Shown one piece after another: positions 14,939-23,198 of a stretch of DNA of 35,088 nt; position 1 is the first letter of the stretch; every line of letters begins with the position of its first letter. Origin of the DNA: Gemmatimonadales bacterium (GTDB lineage: Bacteria; Gemmatimonadota; Gemmatimonadetes; Gemmatimonadales; GWC2-71-9); NCBI GenBank assembly GCA_025937755.1, contig JAICQR010000011.1, positions 1-35,088 on the forward strand, in the 5' to 3' direction. The notes below the pieces were generated by a model. That model was not told the origin of the DNA, made no database searches, and saw only the letters and a program-made list of their open reading frames with translations. Position numbers and translations under genes: made by a program.

Positions 14939-15907
14939 CTGCTCTTCAGCCGCCAGCGAATCCACGTCCTCCCGCACCTCACTCGCGGCGTCGAGCAATT
15001 CATCCAGTGACACCGTCGCCGCGAGCGACGTTCCTGCCGGGCTGAGATTCGCGTCGTATTCCAGCCTGCCGCCGAACGCGCCCAGGTCGTCGAGGATGTT
15101 GGCGAAGCTCACGCTCGTGATCAGCAGCGCCACTGCGCCCGCGGTGAGCCGTCGCGCGCGGGCGCCCAGTGCGCCGGTCAGCGAGAGGTGGGTGTGGAAC
15201 ATGACGGTGAGTAACGCCGCGGTGGCCACGAACCCAAGCAGCGACCAGATGGACGCGCCGGGCCACAGGAAGCGGAAGAATCCCATCACGACCCCTGCCA
15301 GCGAAAGCACCAGCAGCGTCCCGACCGACACCGCGAAATGCGCTGTGAAGTGGGCATGCCCGGTGAAGATCCGAGACGCAAAGGCCCAGGCGCCGGCCCA
15401 GAGCGCCAGCAACAGCACCACCGCGCCCACGCCTCCCGCCACTTCGCTGGCCCACTCGGCGCCGACGCTGCCCAGCCAGCCGCTGATGCCCATCACCACC
15501 ACGCCTGCCAGCACCACCGACCACGCCAGCTTGGGCTGCCGCAGTGCCAAGGCCAGGCTTCCCGTTCGAGGTTCACGCAGGGCGGCCGGCACCGGATGCC
15601 CCGGCTCGACCAGCCGAAGCCGGGTTTCTCCCAGCCGCACCACCATCCCCGACCGGACGGCCACGCTGCCGATGACATCGCCGGTGCCGGCGTCGCGGAT
15701 TCCGTTCCTGCTGCCGGCATCCTCGAGCACGACCGTGCCGTCTTCCTGCTGCACCAGCCGCGCGTGGACCGGATCGACATAGCGGTCATCCAGCAGCACG
15801 TCGTTTTCGTAGGCCCGGCCGATGCTGGCCGGGAACACGGCGATCCGGGTGCGGGCCGACGCCTGATTGCGCCGGTCGAGTACTTCCACGAAGATCACTG
15901 GCTCCAC
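14936..15907 (-). CDS. FHA-domain integral membrane protein
   Basis: A 323-residue protein if GTG at 15907 is the start; GTG at 15898, overlapping the protease stop as GTGA, is equally possible. Residues 1-100 form an FHA domain: SIGR at 28-31, DPVH at 45-48 and SRNG at 66-69. FHA domains normally bind phosphothreonine; here the usual Ser of SxxH is Asp45, so phosphopeptide binding may be weakened. About five or six membrane helices follow (about residues 125-290), then a short acidic tail ending AAEEQ. It is coupled to the upstream trypsin-like protease, so the two proteins probably work together at the membrane. No kinase gene is nearby. Confidence 0.85.
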   Translation of the reverse strand: MEPVIFVEVLDRRNQASARTRIAVFPASIGRAYENDVLLDDRYVDPVHARLVQQEDGTVVLEDAGSRNGIRDAGTGDVIGSVAVRSGMVVRLGETRLRLVEPGHPVPAALREPRTGSLALALRQPKLAWSVVLAGVVVMGISGWLGSVGAEWASEVAGGVGAVVLLLALWAGAWAFASRIFTGHAHFTAHFAVSVGTLLVLSLAGVVMGFFRFLWPGASIWSLLGFVATAALLTVMFHTHLSLTGALGARARRLTAGAVALLITSVSFANILDDLGAFGGRLEYDANLSPAGTSLAATVSLDELLDAASEVREDVDSLAAEEQ

Positions 15908-17052
15908 GAGATCCGCTCCAGGAAGTTGCGGGCCACCCGCGTCGCATTCTCCCACGTGACCCCCGAGAGCTGCAGTGATGTCACCAGCCCGTCGCGTGGG
16001 GCGCCCAGCGCCGCAGCGCGCACGATCACGTCATACAATCCGGGCAGCTTCCGGAACCTGCGGGCGCAGATCGCCGTGCGCAGGCGCGAGCCCTCGCGCT
16101 CGAGGTTGCGGGTGGTGCAGCGGAACTCGGTCACTTCGCGTTCGCTGGCCCAGGTGGCCGGCGAGCCATCACCGAAGTGGCTCTCATAGAGCGTGTAGAA
16201 CCGGAACCGGTTGAGCTCGTCGGTCGAGAGCACCTCGTGGGTCACCTCGACCACGCCGGTCCACTGCCCTTCCGAGAGGTAGAGGTAGTCGTCGGTGCCG
16301 CAGTAGTGGGTGACCCGCTCGTAGGGCTCGTCCGGCTCGCGCGACGCGTCCCCCCAGCACTTGAACCACGCCGCCGGACGGGTCGGCACTCGATAGCGGC
16401 CGATGGTCACGCTCGGTACATCCGGCTCGAACAGCCCATTCAAGTAGACGTCCTGATAGGCGCGGATCTGGCTGGCAGCATCGGTCAGCAGCGAGTCAGG
16501 CCGGACGTAGTCCTGCGCCGTGATCCGGTCCACCAGCTCGATGACCCGGTCCACTGGCACCAGGAAACTGATCTCGTTGCCTTCGGTGGAGACGTTGACG
16601 CCCACCACCCGGCCGTCGGGCAGGATCGCGGGCCCCCCGCTCACGCCCGGATTCAGCGAGCCGGAGAAATGGATCTTGGGATACAGCGTGTGGCGCAGCA
16701 GGCCGTTCCAGGTACCCTCGACGATGCTCAACCCGAGATCACGCGGATGGCCCAGCGAGAGCACCCGGTCGCCCTGGTCGGGCTCGACGTTCGACAGCGC
16801 GAACCAGGATGGCGGGGTCCACGCTGCCCGCAGCAGCGCGAGGTCGTGCACGACGTCGATCCCCAGCAGTTCCGCCACCAGCGTGTCGCCCGCGGCGTTC
16901 ACCACCCGAGGCGCGTAACGTCCCGGCTCCCGCACCACCTCGGCCACCACGTGATAGTTGGTGACCAGCAGCCCCTGGCCGTCCACGAAGAAGCCGGAGC
17001 CGAGGCTCGCCTTGGCCGCGGCCCCGTGCTCGGCGATCTCGACCTTGACCAC
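15895..17052 (-). CDS. trypsin-like serine protease (S1C/HtrA-type core)
   Basis: A protein of at least 385 residues. Counting from the GTG at 17052, the catalytic triad is His34 (TNYHVV), Asp70 (HDLALL) and Ser138 (NPGVSGGPAI). The protease core covers about residues 1-195; the remaining 190 residues have two Cys-containing segments and match no domain I recognise; no PDZ motif is seen. Upstream of 17052 the frame stays open and encodes a typical signal peptide (hydrophobic run LLLCALLLPVSLTAQ at about 17105-17149), yet no ATG, GTG or TTG precedes it. The true start may be non-standard, for example ATT at 17211, so the protein is probably exported to the periplasm. Coupled to the FHA gene. 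Confidence 0.85.
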   Translation of the reverse strand: MVKVEIAEHGAAAKASLGSGFFVDGQGLLVTNYHVVAEVVREPGRYAPRVVNAAGDTLVAELLGIDVVHDLALLRAAWTPPSWFALSNVEPDQGDRVLSLGHPRDLGLSIVEGTWNGLLRHTLYPKIHFSGSLNPGVSGGPAILPDGRVVGVNVSTEGNEISFLVPVDRVIELVDRITAQDYVRPDSLLTDAASQIRAYQDVYLNGLFEPDVPSVTIGRYRVPTRPAAWFKCWGDASREPDEPYERVTHYCGTDDYLYLSEGQWTGVVEVTHEVLSTDELNRFRFYTLYESHFGDGSPATWASEREVTEFRCTTRNLEREGSRLRTAICARRFRKLPGLYDVIVRAAALGAPRDGLVTSLQLSGVTWENATRVARNFLERISWSQ

Positions 17053-17213
17053 CCGCTCGGCGAAGCGGCGGAACGCCGCAGCGGTGGTGCTGTTCTCCTG
17101 TGCCGTCAGGGAAACAGGAAGGAGCAGTGCGCACAGGAGCAGGTGCGCGAGGACACGCGGCGTTGGGGCGGAGATCGGGGACCTCGCTGGGGATGAGCGC
17201 GAAAGTCTAATGC

Positions 17214-17219
17214 TATCTT
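17214..17219 (+). promoter_or_regulatory. putative -10 element TATCTT heading the cyanophycin gene cluster
   Basis: TATCTT ends 6 bases before the ATG at 17226 with no Shine-Dalgarno sequence. It lies at the very edge of the divergent protease reading frame. Confidence 0.5.
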
Positions 17220-17225
17220 TGCTGG

Positions 17226-18077
17226 ATGGAATCCTCTCCCGGCGGAAGCCCGGCGATTCGGGCGCTTCGCTCCGCCTTCCGCACCGTTGGGCCCATCGCG
17301 CCCCGCACCGCAGCCCGTGTGGCCGAGCGGATCTTCTGCCGCCCGCCGAGGCCGACGGTGCGGCCCCAGGAAGAAGCCTACCTCGCGACCGGCGAACGCT
17401 TCACCGTTCGGGCCAATGGCATCGAGCTCGCCTGCTGGCGCTGGGGCACGGGACCGCTGGTCATGCTCACCCACGGCTGGGGCAGCCGGGCTGGGCGCTG
17501 GTCCTCGCTGATCCCGCTGTTGCTCGAGTCGGGACTGTCCGCAGTGGCGTTCGATGCGCCGGCGCATGGCCGCTCCTCCGGCAACACCGCGTCCATGCCC
17601 GAGTTTGCCCGCGCCCTCCTGGCCGTTCGCGCGCATCTCGGTGCGGCGCCGCGCGCCGCCGTGGGCCACTCGCTGGGCGGTGCCGCCACCGCGCTCGCGC
17701 TCAGCATGGGATTCGACGCCGGCCGCGCGGTGCTGATTGCGGCACCATCCAACGCCCGGGAGTTCACCGACCGCTTTGCCGAGACGCTGGCCCTGCCTGT
17801 GGCGGTCCGCTCCAGGATGGAACAGAACCTCGAGGCCCGGCTACAGTTCACCTTCGCCGGACTCCACATTCCGACGCTGGCGGCGGGACTCCGCACACCG
17901 GCGCTGCTGGTGCACGACACCGGCGATCGCGACGTGCCCTTCTCCGGCGCCGAAGCGGTGGCAGCGGCGTGGCCCGGTGCGCGACTCATGGCCACCACCG
18001 GACTGGGCCATCGCAAGGTGCTCCACGATCCAGCGGTACTGCGCGAGACACGGGACTTCATTCTGGCCGGCGCGTGA
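17226..18077 (+). CDS. alpha/beta hydrolase
   Basis: A 283-residue alpha/beta hydrolase. The oxyanion-hole segment is LTHGWGSRAG at 81-90, the nucleophile is Ser149 in VGHSLGG, the acid is Asp234 or Asp236 (DTGDRDVP) and the base is His262 (GLGHRKV). A basic N-terminal extension of about 50 residues precedes the fold (AIRALRSAFRTVGPIAPRTA), with no clear signal peptide, so it is probably cytosolic. The substrate cannot be read from the sequence. It is the first gene of a coupled set that continues into cyanophycin metabolism; whether it takes part in that pathway is open. The next gene starts inside its stop codon (GTGA). Confidence 0.9.
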   Translation: MESSPGGSPAIRALRSAFRTVGPIAPRTAARVAERIFCRPPRPTVRPQEEAYLATGERFTVRANGIELACWRWGTGPLVMLTHGWGSRAGRWSSLIPLLLESGLSAVAFDAPAHGRSSGNTASMPEFARALLAVRAHLGAAPRAAVGHSLGGAATALALSMGFDAGRAVLIAAPSNAREFTDRFAETLALPVAVRSRMEQNLEARLQFTFAGLHIPTLAAGLRTPALLVHDTGDRDVPFSGAEAVAAAWPGARLMATTGLGHRKVLHDPAVLRETRDFILAGA

Positions 18078-18340
18078 TCGTGATCGACCGCGAGAACCTC
18101 CTCGCGCCCGGCTGGTCCCACGTCGTGTCTACCACCAACGACATCGGCGAACTCGAGGACTTCCGGCGCCGGATTGGCGCCCCGACGGCCGCCCTCCAGC
18201 TTGGAAATCCCGACTGGCCCCATCTCGACCTCACGGGCCACGTGCGTCTGGACGCGCTTGCGCTGCCCGACGTGATTGTGGTGTCCACCACACGCGACCT
18301 CATCCGTTACGTACGGCACCAGCGCACGGTAACTTCCTGA
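18074..18340 (+). CDS. small DUF4031-like protein
   Basis: An 88-residue protein that is easily missed because its frame is open far upstream. Its GTG at 18074 overlaps the hydrolase TGA as GTGA, and it ends 2 bases before iadA, so it is embedded in the operon. Features: N-terminal VIVIDRENL, WSHVVST near residue 14, ELEDFRRRIGAP at 26-37, HLDLTGHVR at 50-58 and VSTTRDLIRYV at 70-80. The order (HLVS-like, LxxFA.RLG, HYDL, VSxRELVR) resembles the short DUF4031 family, whose function is unknown. It is hydrophilic and probably cytosolic. Family match is by eye only. Confidence 0.7.
   Translation: MIVIDRENLLAPGWSHVVSTTNDIGELEDFRRRIGAPTAALQLGNPDWPHLDLTGHVRLDALALPDVIVVSTTRDLIRYVRHQRTVTS
18330..18335 (+). 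promoter_or_regulatory. possible internal -10 element TAACTT before iadA
   Basis: TAACTT lies 7 bases before the iadA ATG at 18343, inside the end of the preceding small gene. If active it would give a leaderless iadA-cphB-cphA transcript separate from the hydrolase. Confidence 0.4.
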
Positions 18341-18342
18341 CC

Positions 18343-19512
18343 ATGCTCCATCTCCTGCTCAACGCGGACCTGTACACTCCGGAGTCGCAGGGCCACCGGC
18401 ATGTACTCGTCGCCGCAGACCGGATCGCCTGGATCGGAACCGACCGGCCCGATCTCCCCGCGTCGGTCGGGGTCGAGGTCACCGACCTCGAAGGCCGGAA
18501 GGTCATTCCGGGGCTGATCGACGGTCATGTCCACATCACTGGCGGTGGAGGCGAGGCCGGCCACGACACCCGTGTCGCCCCCATCGCGCCCAGCCAGTTC
18601 ACCCGCAATGGTGTCACCACCGTGATCGGGCTGCTGGGCACTGACGACGTCGTCCGCACTCCGGCGGAAGTGGTGGTCACCGCACTCGGCCTTCGGGCCT
18701 CCGGGCTTTCCGCCTGGTGCTACACCGGCGGATACCACCTGCCCCCCGCCACGGTAACCGGCAGCGTGCGGGGCGACCTCGCCCTGGTGGAGTGCATTGT
18801 CGGCGTGGGCGAGCTGGCCATCAGCGATCATCGGTCGAGCCAGCCGACCCTGCCTGAGCTGCTGCGGGTGGCAGCCGATGCCCATGTGGGCGGGCTCATG
18901 TCGGGCAAGGCCGGTGTGGTCCACCTGCACGTGGGCGACGGTCCCCGCGGGCTCGAGCTCATTCGCGAAGCCCTTGCCCAGGGCGAAGTGCCGGCTGCGG
19001 TGTACCACCCGACCCACGTGAACCGGAGGCGCGCGCTGTTCGACGAAGCGCTGGAGCTGACGGGGGAAGGGGTCACGGTCGATGTCACCGCCTTTCCAGT
19101 GAGCCCGGACGAGGATGCCTGGTCGGCCACCGATAGCGTGCTGCGCTATCTCGACGCGGGAGCTTCGCCGGATCGCCTCACGGTGAGCAGCGATGCCGGC
19201 GGCTGTCTTCCCAGGTTCGACGACGCCGGCCGGGTCACCGGCATGGGGGTGGGTCATCCAGGCACCATGTCCTGTACTCTCGCCGGCATCACCTCGCGAG
19301 GCGTGCCGCTCGAGCGGGCGCTTCCACCCTTTACCTCCAATGTGGCGAGACACCTGATGCTCGAACGCAAGGGGCGCATCGCGGCCGGCATGGACGCCGA
19401 TCTCGTGGTGCTGGATGAACGCATGGGCGCGCACGCAGTGATGGCGCGGGGCCGTTGGCATGTGCGCGATGGCAAGGTGGTGGTGAAGGGCGCGCTCGAA
19501 GGGGCCGCATGA
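18343..19512 (+). CDS. iadA: beta-aspartyl (isoaspartyl) dipeptidase
   Basis: A 389-residue amidohydrolase. IadA splits beta-aspartyl dipeptides; in cyanophycin breakdown it would release Asp and Arg from beta-Asp-Arg. The E. coli metal ligands are matched: His62 and His64 (DGHVH, then ITGGGGEAG), His196 (HLHVGD), His225 (PTHVNR) and Asp284 (SSDAGG). The bridging lysine of E. coli IadA (Lys162) is replaced by Glu157 in GVGELAISDHRS. Length and order match the family throughout, up to RGRWHVRDGKVVVKG near the end. It follows the small gene by 2 bases, and cphB starts in its stop codon, so it belongs to the cyanophycin unit. Confidence 0.94.
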   Translation: MLHLLLNADLYTPESQGHRHVLVAADRIAWIGTDRPDLPASVGVEVTDLEGRKVIPGLIDGHVHITGGGGEAGHDTRVAPIAPSQFTRNGVTTVIGLLGTDDVVRTPAEVVVTALGLRASGLSAWCYTGGYHLPPATVTGSVRGDLALVECIVGVGELAISDHRSSQPTLPELLRVAADAHVGGLMSGKAGVVHLHVGDGPRGLELIREALAQGEVPAAVYHPTHVNRRRALFDEALELTGEGVTVDVTAFPVSPDEDAWSATDSVLRYLDAGASPDRLTVSSDAGGCLPRFDDAGRVTGMGVGHPGTMSCTLAGITSRGVPLERALPPFTSNVARHLMLERKGRIAAGMDADLVVLDERMGAHAVMARGRWHVRDGKVVVKGALEGAA

Positions 19513-20396
19513 CCAGCACCCGCGTTTCGGGACACGACCGCTCCGACGCCAGCATTGTCGTGCCGGAGAACCGCCGTAAGAACGGCGCCGGGTTCGCCAT
19601 TCCGGTCGGCGGCGCCGAGGAGAAGGCGGGCCCCAGTGTGATCCTCCGCCGCTTCATGGCGCTGTGTGGCGGCGAGAAGGCCAACATCGCCATCATCCCG
19701 ACCGCTTCCGAGGTGAGCGACACCGGCGACCGCTACGCCCGGCTGTTCCAGGACTTCGGCGCGGCGAGGACCACCATCCTTCCGATTGTGTCGCGGGCCG
19801 ATGCCGGCCGGGAGGATTATGTGCATGCGCTGGACGACGTGTCCGGCATCTTTCTCACCGGCGGGAACCAGCTGCGGCTCTCGACCATGATCGGCGGCAC
19901 CGACATGTCGCGCACCATCCGGCTGCGGCACGCCGCCGGGGTGCACGTGGCCGGTACCTCCGCCGGCGCATCCTTTCTCTGCGAGCACATGATCGCTTTC
20001 GGCGAGGAAGGATCATCTCCCCTGGCCGGCGCAGTGACGCTCGCCCCCGGCCTGGGACTCAGCAACTCGGTCATCATCGATCAGCACTTCCGCCAGCGCG
20101 ACCGCCTCGGCCGGCTGCTGACCGCGCTGGCCTACAACCCGTTCGCCATCGGCATCGGGCTGGACGAGAACACGGCGGCCTTCATCGGCCCCGACAACGT
20201 GATTGAAGTCGTCGGGAGCGGAGCGATCACCGTGGTGGACCCCAGCGAGCTCGAGTTCAGCTCCATGGCGCGGGTCCGGCGCAACGACCCCGTCTGCCTG
20301 ATCGGGATTCGCCTGCATGTGCTGGATCACGGCTCGACCTTCGACTTGCATACCCGCAAGGCCCTCCCCGCGATGGAACTGGCGGAGCGCCCCTGA
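19509..20396 (+). CDS. cphB: cyanophycinase
   Basis: A 295-residue S51-family serine peptidase that cuts the cyanophycin polymer into beta-Asp-Arg dipeptides. The catalytic residues are Ser151 (AGTSAGAS), His193 (IDQHF) and Glu220 (GLDENTA); their spacings of 42 and 27 residues equal those of the Synechocystis enzyme (Ser132, His174, Glu201). AIIPTASE at 61-68 and IFLTGGNQ at 114-121 are also typical. There is no signal peptide, which fits an intracellular enzyme rather than a secreted CphE. The N-terminus is about 20 residues longer than usual. The ATG at 19509 overlaps the iadA stop as ATGA; cphA begins 15 bases after its stop. Confidence 0.96.
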   Translation: MTSTRVSGHDRSDASIVVPENRRKNGAGFAIPVGGAEEKAGPSVILRRFMALCGGEKANIAIIPTASEVSDTGDRYARLFQDFGAARTTILPIVSRADAGREDYVHALDDVSGIFLTGGNQLRLSTMIGGTDMSRTIRLRHAAGVHVAGTSAGASFLCEHMIAFGEEGSSPLAGAVTLAPGLGLSNSVIIDQHFRQRDRLGRLLTALAYNPFAIGIGLDENTAAFIGPDNVIEVVGSGAITVVDPSELEFSSMARVRRNDPVCLIGIRLHVLDHGSTFDLHTRKALPAMELAERP

Positions 20397-20402
20397 CAGT
20401 GC

Positions 20403-20406
20403 GGAG
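20403..20406 (+). promoter_or_regulatory. ribosome-binding site of cphA
   Basis: GGAG 5 bases before the ATG at 20412. It favours this ATG over the in-frame GTG at 20406. Confidence 0.6.
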
Positions 20407-20411
20407 TGGCC

Positions 20412-23198
20412 ATGAAGATTCTTGATCGTGCGGTATATGTCGGACCCAGCCTCTATGCCCACTTCCCCGTCATACGACTGGACGTCGATCTGGGCGAGCT
20501 GGAAGACTGGCCCTCCGCCCGCCTGGGGGAGGGATTCATCGACGCGCTGCTCGACGCCCTTCCCGGCCTCAACGAACATGGCTGTTCCTTCGGCGAGCCG
20601 GGCGGGCTGGTGCGCCGCCTGCGCGAGGGCGAGGGCACCTGGATGGGCCACATCCTCGAACATGTGGCCATCGAGCTCCAGAACATCGCGGGGCATCACA
20701 TCACGTTCGGCAAGACCCGCTCGCTCGGCCCCCGCGGGCACTACTGGATCGTGTACCAGTATGAGCAGCGCGAGGTGGGGCTCGAGGCGGGTGCGCTCGG
20801 CCTGACGCTGCTCGAAAGCCTGCTGCCGCCCGACCTGCGCACCCCGCAGAGCGTCCCTCCCGATTTCGATTTTGCCGCCGAGCGCGACGACTTCATCCGC
20901 TTTACCCAGCGCCACGCCCTGGGGCCCAGCACCGCGGCGCTGGTGCAGGCCGCCACCGAACGCGGAATTCCCTGGCTCCGCATGGGCACCAACAGCCTGA
21001 TCCAGCTGGGGCACGGCCGCTATCAGCGACGGGTGCAGGCCACCGTCACCAGCCAGACCTCCCATATCGCGGTGGAGCTCGCCAGCGACAAGGAAGAGAC
21101 CAACAAGATTCTCGCCAGCCTTGGACTCCCGGTACCGCAACAGGAGCTGGTGACGACCGAGGATGGCGCCGCCGAGGCAGCGGGTGAGATCGGGTATCCG
21201 GTGGTGGTGAAGCCGTACAATGCCAACCACGGCCGCGGCATTTCGATCCACATGACCGATGAGGGGCAGGTGCGCTCGGCGTTTCATGTCGCGCGCGAGC
21301 ACAGCCGCAGCGTCATCATCGAGCAGTTCGTGACCGGGCTCGACCACCGGATGCTGGTGATCAACGGAGCGCTGGTCGCGGTGTCCCAGCGGCTGCCGGG
21401 CAATGTGGTAGGCGACGGCAGGCATACGGTGGCACAGCTTGTCGAGCTGGTGAACGCAGACCCGCGACGCGGCATCGGTCATGAGAAGGTGCTGACCCGG
21501 CTGGAACTGGACCCGCAGGCGTCGTCCATGCTGGCCCGCTCGGAGCTGACGCCCGACTCGGTGCCCCAGCCGGGCCAGCTGGTGTTCCTCCGCTCCACCG
21601 GCAACCTGTCGACCGGCGGCACCGCGACCGACATGACCGACGTGGTCCATCCCGACAACGTGGAGATGGCGGTGCGCGCGGTGCAGGCAGTCGGGCTGGA
21701 TGTGGGCGGCGTGGACTTTCTCTCGCCCGACATCACCCGGTCCTACAAGGAAGTCGGCGGCGGAATCGTCGAAGTGAATGCCGCGCCCGGATTCCGGATG
21801 CACATGGCACCCAGCGAGGGGAAACCGCGCGATGTGGCCGGCCCGGTGGTGGACATGCTCTTCCCTTCCGGCTCGCCCAGTGCCATCCCCATCGCGGCGG
21901 TCACCGGGACCAACGGCAAGACCACCACGGCGCGGATGCTGGCGCACCTGCTCAAGATCACCGGGCACCATGTCGGGCTCACCACCACCGACGGGGTGTA
22001 CATCGACGGCCAGCGCACCGTGGCGGGCGACATGACCGGCCCGGTGGCGACCCGGATGGTGCTGGCCGACCCGTTCGTGGATGTGGCGGTACTCGAGGTG
22101 GCGCGCGGCGGCCTGCTGCGCGCCGGCCTGGGCGTCCGCCACGTGGACGTGGGCGCGGTGCTCAATGTGCAGGAGGACCACCTTGGTCTCGGTGGCGTCA
22201 ACTCCCTCAAGGATCTCGCCAAGGTGAAGCGGGTCGTGGTCGAAGTGGCCCGCGACACCGCGGTGCTCAACGCCGATGATCCGCTCTGCCTCGCCATGGC
22301 GGACCACACCTCGGCCAGGCACGTGTGCTACGTGACGATGAACCCGTCGCACGAACTGGTGCGCGAGCACATCCAGGCTGGCGGCAGGGGATGCGTGCTG
22401 GAGTCAGGCATGACCGGGCAGATGATCACGCTGTACGACCACGGCGCCCACATCCCGTTGCTGCCGGCCCACCTCATTCCGGCGACTCTCGACGGCCGGG
22501 CGATGCACAACGTGAGCAACGCGATGTTCGCCGCCGCGATGGCCTTCAGCATGGGCATGAAGCTGGAATCCATCCGCCACGGCCTGCAGACCTTCGACAC
22601 CACGTTCTTCCAGGCGCCCGGACGCGGCAATGTGTTCGACGACCATCCGTTCAAGGTGATCCTCGACTACGGCCACAACGCCGCGGCGGTGCAAGCCATG
22701 GTCCGGTTTGTCGAGCGGCTCGGCACCGCGGGCCGGCGCGTGGTGGTGTTGTCCGCGCCCGGCGACCGGCGCGACGAGGACATCGCCCAGTCTGCCCGCA
22801 TGGTAGCCGGGTACTTCGACCGCTACATCTGCCGCCGCGACGACAACCCGCGAGGGCGGGGCCCGGACGAAGTACCCCAGCTGCTGCGCACCGCGTTGAT
22901 CGAGGAGGGCGTTCCGCCCGATGACATCGAGGTCATCCCCGACGAGCGCGAATCGCTGCATGTGGCGCTCACCGAGTGCCGAGCCGGCGACCTGCTGCTC
23001 TTCTTCGGCGACAACATCACCCGCTGCTGGGAGCAGATCGTCAACTTTCATCCGATCGATGTCGAGCGCCGTACCGTGCGGCGTCCGATCGAAGGACCAG
23101 GCGCCACTGTTGCACCCGACGGGTCGGCCGCTCCCCGGCCCTTCGTGCGTGACACTCGGGGCGTGCGCCTGGCGCGTGAGACCGAGGGCGAGGATTGA
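20412..23198 (+). CDS. cphA: cyanophycin synthetase
   Basis: A 928-residue enzyme that builds multi-L-arginyl-poly-L-aspartate from Asp, Arg and ATP in the cytosol. Three parts are visible: an N domain (about 1-160) with HILEH at 80-84; an ATP-grasp domain (about 215-485) with VVKPYNANHGRGI at 265-277 and LSTGGTATD at 399-407, which adds aspartate; and a Mur-ligase-like domain (about 490-880) with P-loop TGTNGKTT at 498-505, which adds arginine. The C-terminus continues with a Mur C-terminal fold (ILDYGHNAAA) and a Pro-rich tail. Both ATP sites look intact, so this is a full CphA1-type enzyme. The following gene starts in its stop codon (TTGA). Confidence 0.97.
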   Translation: MKILDRAVYVGPSLYAHFPVIRLDVDLGELEDWPSARLGEGFIDALLDALPGLNEHGCSFGEPGGLVRRLREGEGTWMGHILEHVAIELQNIAGHHITFGKTRSLGPRGHYWIVYQYEQREVGLEAGALGLTLLESLLPPDLRTPQSVPPDFDFAAERDDFIRFTQRHALGPSTAALVQAATERGIPWLRMGTNSLIQLGHGRYQRRVQATVTSQTSHIAVELASDKEETNKILASLGLPVPQQELVTTEDGAAEAAGEIGYPVVVKPYNANHGRGISIHMTDEGQVRSAFHVAREHSRSVIIEQFVTGLDHRMLVINGALVAVSQRLPGNVVGDGRHTVAQLVELVNADPRRGIGHEKVLTRLELDPQASSMLARSELTPDSVPQPGQLVFLRSTGNLSTGGTATDMTDVVHPDNVEMAVRAVQAVGLDVGGVDFLSPDITRSYKEVGGGIVEVNAAPGFRMHMAPSEGKPRDVAGPVVDMLFPSGSPSAIPIAAVTGTNGKTTTARMLAHLLKITGHHVGLTTTDGVYIDGQRTVAGDMTGPVATRMVLADPFVDVAVLEVARGGLLRAGLGVRHVDVGAVLNVQEDHLGLGGVNSLKDLAKVKRVVVEVARDTAVLNADDPLCLAMADHTSARHVCYVTMNPSHELVREHIQAGGRGCVLESGMTGQMITLYDHGAHIPLLPAHLIPATLDGRAMHNVSNAMFAAAMAFSMGMKLESIRHGLQTFDTTFFQAPGRGNVFDDHPFKVILDYGHNAAAVQAMVRFVERLGTAGRRVVVLSAPGDRRDEDIAQSARMVAGYFDRYICRRDDNPRGRGPDEVPQLLRTALIEEGVPPDDIEVIPDERESLHVALTECRAGDLLLFFGDNITRCWEQIVNFHPIDVERRTVRRPIEGPGATVAPDGSAAPRPFVRDTRGVRLARETEGED

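Noticed and set aside
20013-22370. Very long open frame on the minus strand opposite cphB and cphA
   Set aside because: The plus strand carries unmistakable CphB and CphA motifs. The antisense frame is His/Arg/Gly-rich with no recognisable domain, as expected from third-position GC bias.
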